Assembly: GCA_021234155.1 (NCBI GenBank)
Contig: JAJEKV010000010.1
Span: 8,085,945 to 8,149,944, forward strand
Direction: 5' to 3'
Length of the DNA: 64,000 bases
Source of the DNA: Isoetes taiwanensis
Taxonomy: Eukaryota > Streptophyta > Lycopodiopsida > Isoetales > Isoetaceae
The notes under the pieces were generated by a model. The model saw only the letters and a program-made list of their open reading frames with translations, was not told the origin of the DNA and made no database searches. Position numbers and translations under genes: made by a program. Of the stretch, positions 20,835-32,285 are shown piece by piece (the first letter of the stretch is position 1; every line of letters begins with the position of its first letter).

Positions 20835-22145
20835 CATACTACTAGGCTCCAACATGCCAAGGTGGCTCAAGCATGCCTCAGAACAACATGCCTAGGCTCA
20901 AACATACCATGAGCTCCTGTATGCCACCTATAGGCTCAACATGCACATAAGAGAACCAGGTATCACGACCTGAAGCCAACATGCCAGCGTGCCTCCAAAC
21001 ATGCCACCTGAGGCTTCAGCACTTGAGCACCTAGGCTCCAAACATGCAAGGTGGCTCAAGCGCGTGGGCTTCCATGCCACCTAGGCTCCAACATATCAAA
21101 GGTAAAATCCAAACATGCCATGTAGGCTCAACATACACCTGGAGCTCCAACTTTGCCAAGGTGGCTCAACATCTTGCCCTAGGCACCAACATGCCACAGG
21201 CTCCAAACATGCCAAGGTGTCTCAAACATGCCACTTGTGAGGCTCAAGCATACCAAAGGTAACCAAACATACCACCCTAGGCTCAAACATGCCAAGAGTG
21301 TCTCCAAACATGCCGCGGACTCCAACACGCCAGGTAGCTCAAACATGCCTTGAGGCTCCCTACATGGGCTAAAGCCAGAAAAACATTGAGGGTGTCAAAC
21401 GTACCGCGTGGGCTTAACATGCCGGGGCTTAGCATTTTAAGGTGGCTGACGTAAGCGTAGACCCGGCAATACCACACACAGGCTCCCGACTTGGCTGCCA
21501 GTGGCTCAAACGTCACCAAAAAGTGGTTCGCTACATGCCATGGCCGGGCTCAACGTGTACCACCTGGGATCCCGGCATGCCAAGGTTGCCCAGAGCATGC
21601 AAAGGTGTCTCAAACATGCCACGCCGGCACCAACATGCCACAGGCTCCCAGCATGCCAAGATGTCTCCAAACATAGCCGGCTAGGCTCAACATGTCACCT
21701 AGGATCCAACACTGCCAAGGTAGCTCCCGAGCATACCATGTGGACCTAGGCTCCCGACATGCAAGGTAAGTAGAAACATGCCAGCTAAACTCCAGCATGT
21801 CACCTAAACTCAAACATGCAAGGTGAAACAAATATTCAGCAGCTCAACATGCCACCTGAAGCAACATGCCAGGTAGGCGCCAAACATAGGAGAAAACAAC
21901 ATAACACCTAAGGCCAGGCATGCCACGTAGGCTCCAACATGTGTGCCACCTAGGCTCCAGCATGCCAATGTGCCTCCAAACAGCCTGCATCTGGGCTCCA
22001 ACATTACCATGTGGGCTCCAGCATTAGCACACCTTTGCTCCCAACACATCCAGAAACGTCGGCATGTTGGTAGACTTAGCATGCCTGGCCTCAAACATGC
22101 CAAGGTGGCTCAAAGCCGCCACATAGGCTCCAGCATGCCACTTCT
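20835..22145. repeat. Satellite with 19 bp basic unit, block 1
   Basis: The basic unit is close to AACATGCCACCTAGGCTCC, alternating with AACATGCCAAGGTGGCTCA, so two 19-base variants form a ~38-base higher period. There are about 70 units with many substitutions and small insertions. Six-frame open frames of 60-97 codons across the block are repeat artefacts. The family resumes at 23685 after a foldback element and unassigned sequence. Confidence 0.93.
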
Positions 22146-23116
22146 CAGGGTGTGTTAGTTCATATACGCTGATTTGATATGGATATGGTGTGTTAGAACC
22201 TCCAGTTGTTAAGGAGAGCCAATCTTTGTCGAAATTATGCAAAAATGCATCAAGCCATTAAGTTCCCACAAGCAAAAATAGAATAGTTGCACTCAGATCT
22301 GAATATCACGGAGTTACATGGCTTTGGAAGCAACGTGAGAAATGTTTTACATGAGATGTGGAAAAAAGAATTTGGCTTCGATTTGGATCTGGGATGTCTG
22401 TGAAAATCGGGGTTCAAGTGGGAAAAGAAAATTTGATGCGATTACTTCCGAAAGGACAAAACAAGGCACGCACACCCAAATGATGATATCTGAGTTTCTT
22501 GAACACTTTTGCATGGTTTTTAAATGACTATTAGAAAAGTTGGCAGGAATGTGTGGCAAAAACTTAGCCTGATTTAAAACTGGGATGATGAAGAAAAAAT
22601 GGGGCAGAATTGGATCCAAAATTACGTAGGTGGGCAGCCATGAAAACCCGGCAAAATTTTTGGATCTCAAGCAAATAAGGTTTTTGCATGATTTTCAACT
22701 TCTGATTACAGACTAGGGCCTAATATCATGTGCAAAAGGTAAATTATAGTTTTAGTCACAAGAAGTATCTCACGTAGCATATTTATTGGTATCTCTGTTA
22801 ATACTGATGCGGTAGTCAAATTTTCTTCCAACTTTGAACGATTTCTCAGGACATCCGGATCCAAATTCAAGCGTAATTTTTTTTTCCACATCTCATCCAC
22901 AATTTTTTTCTCTAGTTGCTCACTCTAAAAATCATTTGGATAAAGACCGGCTACAACTCGAGATATTGAGATCTAGGAGTACAAATTACCTCGTTTTGCT
23001 TTGGGATTCTAATATGATGATGCCTTTTTGCATAATTTTAGACAAGATTGGTTGCATAACCAACTTGGCGGTTCTAACATACTTACCCATATCAAAGCAT
23101 GTCTGAACTAACTCAC
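22146..23116. mobile_element. Foldback element with ~300 bp diverged arms
   Basis: The left arm (about 22146-22440) and right arm (about 22800-23116) are inverted copies. For example, ATGAGATGTGGAAAAAAGAA at 22350 pairs with a near-complement at 22880-22897, and GATATGGATATGGTGTGTTA pairs with sequence at 23080-23100. Arms carry many small indels. The ~360-base middle shows no gene. It lies between the two blocks of the 19-bp satellite. Confidence 0.85.
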
Positions 23117-23684
23117 CTAAGAGTATCAACTTATATAAAACTGTCCCAAAATGATTGATGAGCATGGGAGAGGAGAATAAAGCCATATGATCATATTTCT
23201 GGACCATTAAATTTAGACTTCGGTCAATAATTCCAACCCCTTTTGAGTGCTTCTATTCCAAGACAATATGTATACAATTTAGCTCTTGACTTCTAATTGC
23301 CACTGATGGGAGAAAATAGTCAAACCCATATAAAAATCCCGATTACTTATGTTTTACCGTGCCATTTGCAGCTTCTAGAGCCATGTCCCAAGTATAGCGA
23401 CCATGCTACATAATGTAAACACTTCAACTAACCTAACAACAATACACATAGGTTTTATATTTGGAGGCCATATCTAGTCGAGGTTTGACGATTATCTTGC
23501 ACAATGTCATCACATATGGGGAGGTATTGAAGCGGAAGATAGTGCCGAAAACCGGGAAGCGGCAGCCAGAAGGTCTCTCTGAAGGCCCCTACCCGCGGAC
23601 GGACTTAACCCTCCATAGGGCCCAGCAAGACCCCAGCTGCAAGGGACTTAAATGTCGAGACTGGGATCCATCCGCGCGGCTGGT
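23117..23684. other. Unassigned, possible LTR-type sequence
   Basis: No gene is supported. The GC-richer part 23530-23650 (GGCAGCCAGAAGGTCTCTCT, CATAGGGCCCAGCAAGACCC) reads like part of an LTR-type dispersed repeat, but no ends were found. Confidence 0.3.
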
Positions 23685-24065
23685 GACCAACATGCCATCC
23701 CGCGGGCTCCTATCGCGAGGCTCAGCATGCCAAGGTATCAAACATGCCGCGTGGGCTCCACCATGCCACCTAGGCTCCAACAGCCCTCTAGGCTCCAGCA
23801 TACCCGCGTGGAAGCCAGCATGCCACCTAGGCTCCAAAGGTACCGGGTGGCTCAAACACTCACCACGAGCTTTGAAATGCCAAGCGAGGCACCAGCCATG
23901 CCACCTAGACTCCAACATGCCAAGGTAAGCTCGGCATGCCACATGGGCTCCAACATGCGTGGAAACAAGCGTGCCAAGGTGAAGCCAAACATACCAGATG
24001 GCTCCAAACACACATTACCACAGAGCATCAGCGTGCCAAGGTGCATCCAACATTACACAATTCAG
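23685..24065. repeat. Satellite with 19 bp basic unit, block 2
   Basis: Same family as 20835-22145, with about 20 units such as AGCATGCCACCTAGGCTCC. Open frames of 139-155 codons here come from the period and are not genes. Confidence 0.9.
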
Positions 24066-25279
24066 CATTAATGGCCTAAAAATGCCATTTCAAATGGGGC
24101 CTATATTTTTTAATGGATAGCTAGTGCACCATCTCACAAGCTTGCATGTATAGAGCCATGGCAAAACATGGGATTTGAATCATCCAGGCCCATCAGGGCA
24201 AACAATATCTTGCTACTAGGGCATGGCCCTGCGAGAACATAAACCACGCATGCTACTAGGTTCTCAAAGGGTCTATGTTTTTGGAGGTTGAGTTTAATCG
24301 TTTACACTTGGAACCCTTGACTAAAGCAGTGCTTAAAATTGGGTCAATTTCTGGTACATCCGCGAGAGCGATCCTCCTAGATCTTTGCTTCTTGGGGCAT
24401 TAATAGGCGCTATAGCGAGGGAAAGAAGTGCAGCCTTCTTTCTTTTCTCGACCTTCTTCTTTGCACAAACATGTCTTCGATTCATAGACGAGTCTTTGTT
24501 TATGCTTTCACAACTCCTTATCTAGCTTTCTTTGTAAATGTATGAAATATTGGCTGAGCAAAAATATTGGCTAGGCAAAATATTTTAAACACTAAATATA
24601 AGAATAGAATAATAAGAATAGAAGGTAAAAGAAACATGATGAGAGGTGAAAGAAAATGATTAAAGCTAAAAAATATATAAAAGGTGGGCATAGGGAACAA
24701 GTGAAACATAAACATACAAAGGATTGAACAATGAAGAAACTTCCAAACTTCAAAAGCGTCTTCAATCTCTTTATACGAGCCATAGAACATCGCGTTTGAC
24801 CAAAGGTTTGACCATAAATATAGTACCCTTCATGAAGTTTGACCTTAGATGGCTGTATTGGCCTTAGAAGATAGGTTTCCTTTGACCTTCACATCAATGT
24901 TGCCTACCAAACTCTTCCAAACTTTGACCTACTATCTAGGATAATTGACCTAGATCTTAGAGCATGAATAGCGGTTAGTATGATGCCCTTTAGGAACTTA
25001 GCGTGTCTCATGTTATAATCATGAATATGGATTCCTGGTCTGTTGAATGATGCGCTTAGCCGAAAATACTTGCATCTTATGTTTTCACACAATGATGTTC
25101 TTACATTTGTGCTCTTGTGCATTTTCTAAAGTAGAATGCAAAATGAGGGCATTAGAATGGTGACGTTAAATTTTTCAACATTCTTTGTTTTCAAAAGATT
25201 TAAAACAATGATAGGTAGCATATATAGGATCAGAACAGTGTCGTTGGCCAGATAGAATGCATCCTAGTGCATCATTCAA
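24066..25279. other. Unassigned AT-rich sequence
   Basis: No coding signal, repeat or element end could be supported. The stretch 24590-24780 is A/G-rich on the + strand. Confidence 0.4.
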
Positions 25280-25425
25280 CATCGAGGAGATGGCAGAGAG
25301 ATGAAGGGCCAAGATTAAGATCTTGGGCCTAACATCCTATTAGTGGTTTATTTCAGCGTGAGGAGATAGAGGCCCGGGAATGAAGGGCCAGAATCTTGAT
25401 CTTGGTCACGACATCTAGTTTAGGT
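25280..25425. repeat. Two diverged copies of a ~65 bp repeat
   Basis: GAGGAGATGGCAGAGAGATG-AAGGGCCAAGA..ATCTTGG..ACATC at about 25285 recurs, altered, at about 25360 (GAGGAGATAGAGGCCCGGGA, AAGGGCCAGAATCTTGATCT). Confidence 0.6.
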
Positions 25426-26999
25426 TAAATTTTTTTTTTTTCCCATCCCGATTTTGGCACCTTGTTTCTTGAAGCCTTACATTTCTTGCCGCTTTGCCTT
25501 GCTTGTTTCTTGTATGTGCTCATCTTGCATGCTCATCTTGCGATCTTGAGATTGAGATTCTGCGGCTCTCCAAAGCAATGCATCACGATGGCGAAGCTCC
25601 GGCGGAGGCGTGCCTAGCAGCCCTGCGATGAATACATGGAGCTCAAATTTTTTTGGCGGATTGGATTGCCAATCTAATGGCTGAGGAGCACACCTAAGCT
25701 GAAACGTCCGCGGAAAATGTCCGGATTTGAAAATTTGGCGCCTGCGGTAAACTTCACTGATTTGTAGGCCAGTTGATTTGCACCTCTTTAAACCTGATTT
25801 GGTCTGCATCTTTGCTATACTCACGGACTGTTAAGAAGATGTAGCCGGCAGCGTGGCCGAGATAATTGCATTTGGCGTCTGCGCAAATCGCTGTTTCCTA
25901 ATCTATTGAGGTAGAGACAAGATTTGCTAAATCTGATTTTGAATCTGTTACGGCATATCGCGTGCGGCTTTCTGATCAAGACCACCAATTTCTGCATGAT
26001 TTATGATGGTTGCTTGTACCATGCATGCCGCACGTGCTCCTGGCCTTTCGAAATCCATAAGCTAACATTTTGGCGGGGAGAAATATAAGACTCAAATAAT
26101 CTTAGCCTTCACTCTGAGGTTTAGGTTGATTGCGCTTCATTTTTGCTTGGGAAATGGTAGTTGGGGTGTGTTTAGCAAACTTGATTTGTCTAAAGGATGC
26201 CCAAATGTGTTTTGGCTACAAGCGGCTTATACCAAGTATACCATAACGGATGTGTTGGTGACTTCAGCGGGCGGATCTATTCTTACATGGAAGTGCCCAC
26301 TCTGTGATGTTGGATAACTGCGGAGATGCTTTTGTATATCATGGTATGATGCTATCTTTTCTTATTAATTTATTTAAAATTTGGAAGCATGAGAGGTCAT
26401 CTGGGATTACGTTGTCTATTAGAACTATCGCATTAGAAATTCTGAGATAAATATGGTGTAGTTCAAGTCTTGCATATGGTTTTCAATATGAGTGCGAATC
26501 TTGCATACACTTGACCTTGTCTTTTATCATTCTTTGGTAGGTTTGACAAATTTTATAGCTAGAATCGACATAGACAAAGATGCGCTCCCGGCAAAATATT
26601 TATGTAGTACGCTTTCACGGCTAAATAATACGCCATTTATGGTTTTGCTTTCCGGAAGAAATTACATTACAGCGACTAGTTTTGCAACCTCAAGGATTTC
26701 AAAATCCATGAATTGAACCGTGAGATGAAGTGAGGATATAGAAAATCATGGTTTTAGTAATTAAGGAAAGCAGTTTTTGAATCGGCTTCTTATACTTGAA
26801 ATACACGCGTGGTTTATTTTGAATAATTCAATAGATAAAATGTTTCTTTCCTTTGAAGGAATGACAAAGTTATAAAATTGCAAAATTTATATAATCTATA
26901 CATCAAAAGTAGTAAGCATCAACAATTTCTTGAAAATAGCAATTGTGTATTGAAAACAATACTTGAAAACTTGTCATTTAACCATGTCATTTAACCATG
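25426..26999. other. Unassigned, no supported gene
   Basis: A minus-strand open frame of 115 codons at 25477-25824 is the longest here. It is rich in basic residues and shows no motif I recognise, and I do not call it a gene. The rest shows no pattern. Confidence 0.35.
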
Positions 27000-27600
27000 T
27001 TGTTTATTGAAAACAACACTTAAAAATATTTGTTGACATGTTGTTTTGTGAAAATTCTATAAAACCACATGTGCATTTTATGTAAAATAATGCTAAAAGA
27101 CAACACCTATTATTTTGAAAAAATACATTGCTTCTCAAAACCACATATCATTTTGGAAAGGACCAACACTTGAAAGCAACATAATTAAAAGAAAAATGAG
27201 AAAATACGCGCAGTTTTTAGCAAGTCGGACAAAATCCTATACATGGTGTTTTAGTGTTGCTTTTGTGAAACAACTTGATGAAAAACAACATGTGGACGCT
27301 TTTAATTTTGTCACGAACCACATATACAATTTTGAAGAAAGCAAATAGCAGCTTCTGACTACTTTTAAAACAACTGTAGAAATATCGTTAATTCCTCGTG
27401 TAGACCATTTGACAAAATATCATCGCGTGAACTTTTGGCAACAAAACTACATGTATAAAATTTTACTAAAACTACCGTCATTTCACAGCAAATCAGGACA
27501 AAACTTCAACAAGCGTTTTGGTGTTATTTCACAAAGACAGCGAAAAACAACATGTGGGCTGATTTTGGTGTTAGTGATAAGGTGCATCATGAAATTAAAC
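27000..27600. repeat. Diverged repeats built on AACAACATGTGG words
   Basis: A ~100-base segment at 27215-27315 (TTTTAGTGTTGCTTTTGTGA .. AAAAACAACATGTGG) recurs in altered form at 27480-27580 (TTTTGGTGTTATTTCACAAA .. AAAAACAACATGTGG). Shorter echoes (CAACACTT, ACCACATGTG) run back to about 26950. The two ~75-codon open frames here follow the repeat and are not accepted as genes. Confidence 0.5.
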
Positions 27601-28929
27601 TCAATAAGCGCTTTTCATAAAGTGTCCTGACGGGGAACATAAATCGTCCCTTATGATGCGAGTCCATTCTGGATATCCCAAGCATCGGTGGCCAACGGAT
27701 AGGTCTTTGCATGCTCAAAATATAGGCATCCAAGTCATAGCATCTGTCATAACATCAAAGCAATTTCATTGAACCATCATTTACTTCGAACCTTTCGAGA
27801 GCATAAACCAGCGAGGATTCTTTCACCGGGAAGGTTTCAGCATGAAAATGGGAATTGAGAAAGAGAATCAACCACCTTGCTTGCCTTGGACTTACCTCAC
27901 GACTTTAACTTTGCGGGATTTCAATGGTTATAATCGTTATAGACCACGAGCTTCGCGCCACATTTGCGGAGATAATATTTCTGAACTACGGTAGCATGAA
28001 CCATTGCGCGGTAACTCTGCTCATAGATTTAAATAAGTTTTTTCTCTGCGGCATTGAGTTGGCGACCTCACGCCACCACTACCATCACTGCGTAGAGCGG
28101 CGCAATGGCATAACCATGCATCAGGTGTAAAACCTCGTGGGTTTACTCGTAATGGAATCAACGGAATAGAAATTAGCAATTTCTTGACTTCCTAGAGCCT
28201 AGTTGAACTCAACACAAACCAACAACCATCTTTGAATGAATAGATAAAGCCATAAGACCCTCTCTTTACTTCAAATAAAAATGTACAACGTAAAAACCGC
28301 TATGTAAAGTCCAGCAAGCGGCCAGGCGCGCAGGCATACAAGAACAATCAAATACCATGAGGACGGTCATATAATGGACTATAGAGTGGTGATGAAAATC
28401 TTTTGCTACGGCCTTCGCCGTGGAATGCAGGCGTGTGACCCTAGCGGAATAAGGTTCATTGGGCTGGAGAGTCCAATGCCATGAGGCGCCTTGTGCCTAC
28501 AAAGTCCAACAATAGCGTTCATGAGGATAAAGCGCGTCCATGCACATCAAACTCGATCACGTAACGCAAAACCACCAAATGCAACATCACTAGGCCGCGA
28601 GGCCCCTATACAACGAAGACCACGAGGTTTCTAGCTGCGAGCAACAGCTCATGGCGCGAAAGGCCACCACAAAGTCCACACACCTGCGCCTACTGCGGCC
28701 ACGAGGAGCCCCTCTTGTTGGCATCGAGAAAAACCACCAATCCACAAAAGAATCCTTGCAATATCAAAACTTGCTTGAGAAGGACCATGAAATTTCTGTA
28801 GAGGCTCAAGATTAGCAAGAACAAGAATCTTAGGAGCTACTTCCTTGTAAGAACAAAGAAGAATGAGGAAGTAGGAGAACAAATGACCAAACAGGAGGCA
28901 TCCTAGAATCATAGGAACCCAAAGGCACA
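27601..28929. other. Unassigned sequence
   Basis: No supported gene. A short block at 28190-28245 (AACACAAACCAACAACCATC) matches part of the long direct repeat (62270-62300), so repeat-derived sequence extends here. Confidence 0.35.
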
Positions 28930-31900
28930 AGGGGTGGGAGGTGTTACAGTGCTCTATTCTTCTGCACCAATTCATCAACTTATTAGAAGCAAAACACCAT
29001 AGGGTACTTTCGATTTACCACCAATAGGACCAGCTAGAAGAGATGCCACGAGAGTGAAACTACTTACTTAAGGCTATACAAGAACCAGCTCTTTCTAGCT
29101 GCACCATACTTTAGGAGTATTCTGAGAACTCCTCTAATGATATGATCAGCGGGGAACTAGGGAAAATCTTTGTAGATCAAGGCTAGGCTCATCATGTAAT
29201 GTAGGAAAAGCGATTTCTTTGTCTCTTGATCGGCTTAGACCTATACCTTTATAGAGGCATAACTTTCCAAACAAGCCAAGGAATCTATATGAACAACCAA
29301 GCCCAATCCTAGAAACTAGACTTCAAGGCTTTCCAACAAGGTAAGGATAAACTGATTTAGGAGTTGTGATAATGGGAGATATCACGTCTCAAAGTTGTCC
29401 TTCTATTAATGCGGTAACACCTTTGTTTTGCCTTTTTGCTTCTAAAATAAGTCGAGGTTTATTTTGCTCTCTCTTTCATAATGTCAAGGCTTAGAAATAT
29501 TGGATGGCTTTCTTGCTTGATCATATCAATAAATAGTATTCCATGCAAGGCCACTCTAGAGCACCATATCAATTCCTTCCTTCTCTCCAAAGGCTGATGA
29601 GTCACCGATCATCTTTCTTAGAAGTTACATCCATTCTCAAAAGAATATCAATTCTTCCATTCTCAAGAGGCCCGATCATCCTCACGTCGCCATTAAACTG
29701 AAAAGAAAACTATCAAACCTCCTTTTCAAAATTGATCTTCAATCAATTTAAAGCATTTATTTATCTTTCTCTTCTTGGGACAATCTTGTCCCCCCCTAGG
29801 AATATTCTTTTCTGATCACCAAAGCCGGGGATCGCTTGAACGAAAAATCTCCCATCTTGATCATCAAGTAGGCATTCCCTCACTTGAGCAGTCATGGCAT
29901 TCCGGCCCTTTCAAGTCCTTCAAGTTAAACATCACCATTTAAGATATGGTGCTGGAAGTTAGCCTTGCATGGAACAATATTTATTGATATGATCAAGTAA
30001 GAAAGCCATCCAGCTGTAATAAGCCTTGATGTACAAAAGGAAAGCAAAAATAAATCTTGACAGCATTTACGACAAAAGGCAAAACAAGGTGTTACCTATA
30101 AATGCAGAAGGATAAACTTGGGGCAATGATATCTCTAACTCAGAAATCAACGATCTACTTCGACGAAAACACCAATCTGATTTATTCACTGCCGGGCTGA
30201 AGATTATACCCATAAAACAAGCAGCTGCCGGCGCTTGCTTCTTCCGATGACTCGATGAAACGCAATCGGCCTGGTACTGGGAAGGAAGTTCTACGATGAT
30301 TGATGACCAGAATGTGCTGGTATAACGGCATCTCTGAACGATACGTTGAACTCGGTACGCACTCTAATAGAGATTGATAATTTACGGAGAAAACAAACCA
30401 TTAAGTAGCGGCGACCTGGGAAGGGCACCGAGGCGGTGATGAGACAAAAGGGAGAAAAACACTTAAAATACTCTGGGGGCGAGGCGGGACCGTCAGCTAG
30501 CCTCAGAAGCGGTTATGCATATCGAAGCCTTGAATAGATACTTCTAGAGCTACTCCAGCACGAGCCAGCAACCGTAATGCATTAAAAGGCAAAAATGAAC
30601 TCTGGGGCCGGTGACCACATCGCGCATCTACAAGCTGGTAGCGGCAACCAACATGCCCGATTGCAACGCGACAGCGTCCCGATTGCACCTCTGCTTATAT
30701 CGGCAGATGGCATATCGCGTCGAGGGTCATAGAAAACCCACATCGGCTTTTGGGTAGAAAGAGCCCCACACCATCACGGTTTTTGAACTAACATACTATA
30801 TAGCTATCAGTAGATTCGATTGATTGTGCCAAATTATATAATCCCTTTTTCAGAGCTTTGGCATACCTTTTGTCATGCGGCAACTTTGTGGAATAGTTTA
30901 TTCTTGTTTTGTTTACATCAAAATTTTTCGCTTGTTATGTGAACAAGTCACATATCGACTCCATCTAGAAATAAACATGCTATACATATCACCCTAGCTA
31001 AATGCTGAGCCACAACAAAAGGACCTCTGACCACATTGGTATAACCTGATTCATTTAAATATAACTCATTACTATTTCCTAGAAGATCATGATTTGAGTT
31101 TTAGACCATTCACTCTTGAAGTATCCATTTTGATCATCATCTTGTTTTAAATTCCTCATCTTTTTCTTTTTAAAAGCAGTTTTTTGATACTTGACCATTA
31201 TACATAAGATAAGATAAGATAAAGATGAATTTTTAAGATAGAGATTTGACAATTGCCTTTTTACGTTTTAAACAAATTAACACTTAAATCTTTACTATTT
31301 CCATTTTAGCGAAAAATATTATCATAAGCATTATTCATCACTTATGCCTTAGAAATAACCTCTCGGCTCTATGATTCAACTTGTACATATCGGTAATGCA
31401 ATAAATCCCAAGTTTATAGTTTTGGCCTCTGAAAGAGGCCAAAGTAGTATAAGTGCATAAGAACACTACATGTTTTACATACACCAAGTTTTTAGGAAAA
31501 GCAGTCAATATTATTTTCAGGACTCCCTCTTTCCAAATGATATAGATGCCACATTTATACATGGTGGTCGCTAGTATTCACAAGCCTATGCTCACAGGAG
31601 TATGAGAGCAGAATCTCACCATATCATAAGTCGTAAATTTAATGCCAACCAATGTAGTAATTCATTTTAGATCCTCAAGTAGCATAACAGGAAATACTTA
31701 AATAAGAGCTCCAAGGAGATAGTGTTTGGGTTACACCCCGCGCAACCAATGCAAATGTTAGCAGATACATGGTAACGGCAAAAAGTGAAGTCGAGGTAAG
31801 ATAAACTATAAGCCCTTCACCTCAATTCAATTAAGCATTATCTAAACATTACATGTGTTGCTTTAACATTAATGGCGAGGTAGCAAAACCCATCCATTAT

Positions 31901-32285
31901 TCATGCTTACTTCCGGCACTTGAACCACCACGAGCATTTGCCGCTGCTACATATAAGCAGAGATGCATAAGCTCTTAAGTTCATAATTTCGGCATGACGC
32001 CGTCGCTTTCAAATCTAGCTGCTAGTGCCATTTTAACAATCATATGATAGATCCTATCTGGGGCGCACCATTTAAACAAGTAAACGTACACATGCCATAA
32101 AGCAATACCAAACTAAGTATACCATGTCAGACTACAATCTTGCTCATGAGAGACCTTATCATTCATTTATCAAACATAGAACAAAGTCTCCAGCAGGAAT
32201 AACAAGAATAGTGAAGCCTATATTGAAGTAAAAAGCGGTAGCCCATATGACGTTCCCCTATCGCAATACATGGCTACTAAAGCAG
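28930..32285 (+). repeat. Long direct repeat, copy 1
   Basis: Collinear and same-strand with 60510-64000, offset about 31.6 kb at the left end and 31.74 kb at the right. Shared blocks include ATTCATCAACTTATTAGAAG, AATGCTGAGCCACAACAAAA and TTAGACCATTCACTCTTGAA. Copy 2 runs off the window, so the right limit is unknown. From about 30140 to 30420 the copies do not align; elsewhere they differ mostly by small indels. The two could be LTRs of one very large element, a segmental duplication, or two insertions of one repeat family. Confidence 0.9.
28950..30135. mobile_element. Foldback element in direct repeat copy 1 (right arm shortened)
   Basis: The left arm from 28950 to about 29590 has an inverted counterpart at about 29930-30135 (for example GGCAAAACAAGGTGTTACCT against AGGTGTTACC-type sequence at 29410-29430). 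The outer ~400 bases of the right arm are missing compared with copy 2. The centre contains TTGGGACAATCTTGTCCCCC. Open frames are absent. Confidence 0.8.

Noticed and set aside
20835-24065. Many 60-155 codon open frames in the 19-base satellite
   Set aside because: A 19-base period shifts frame each unit and leaves stops rare. The products are the repeat read in successive frames.
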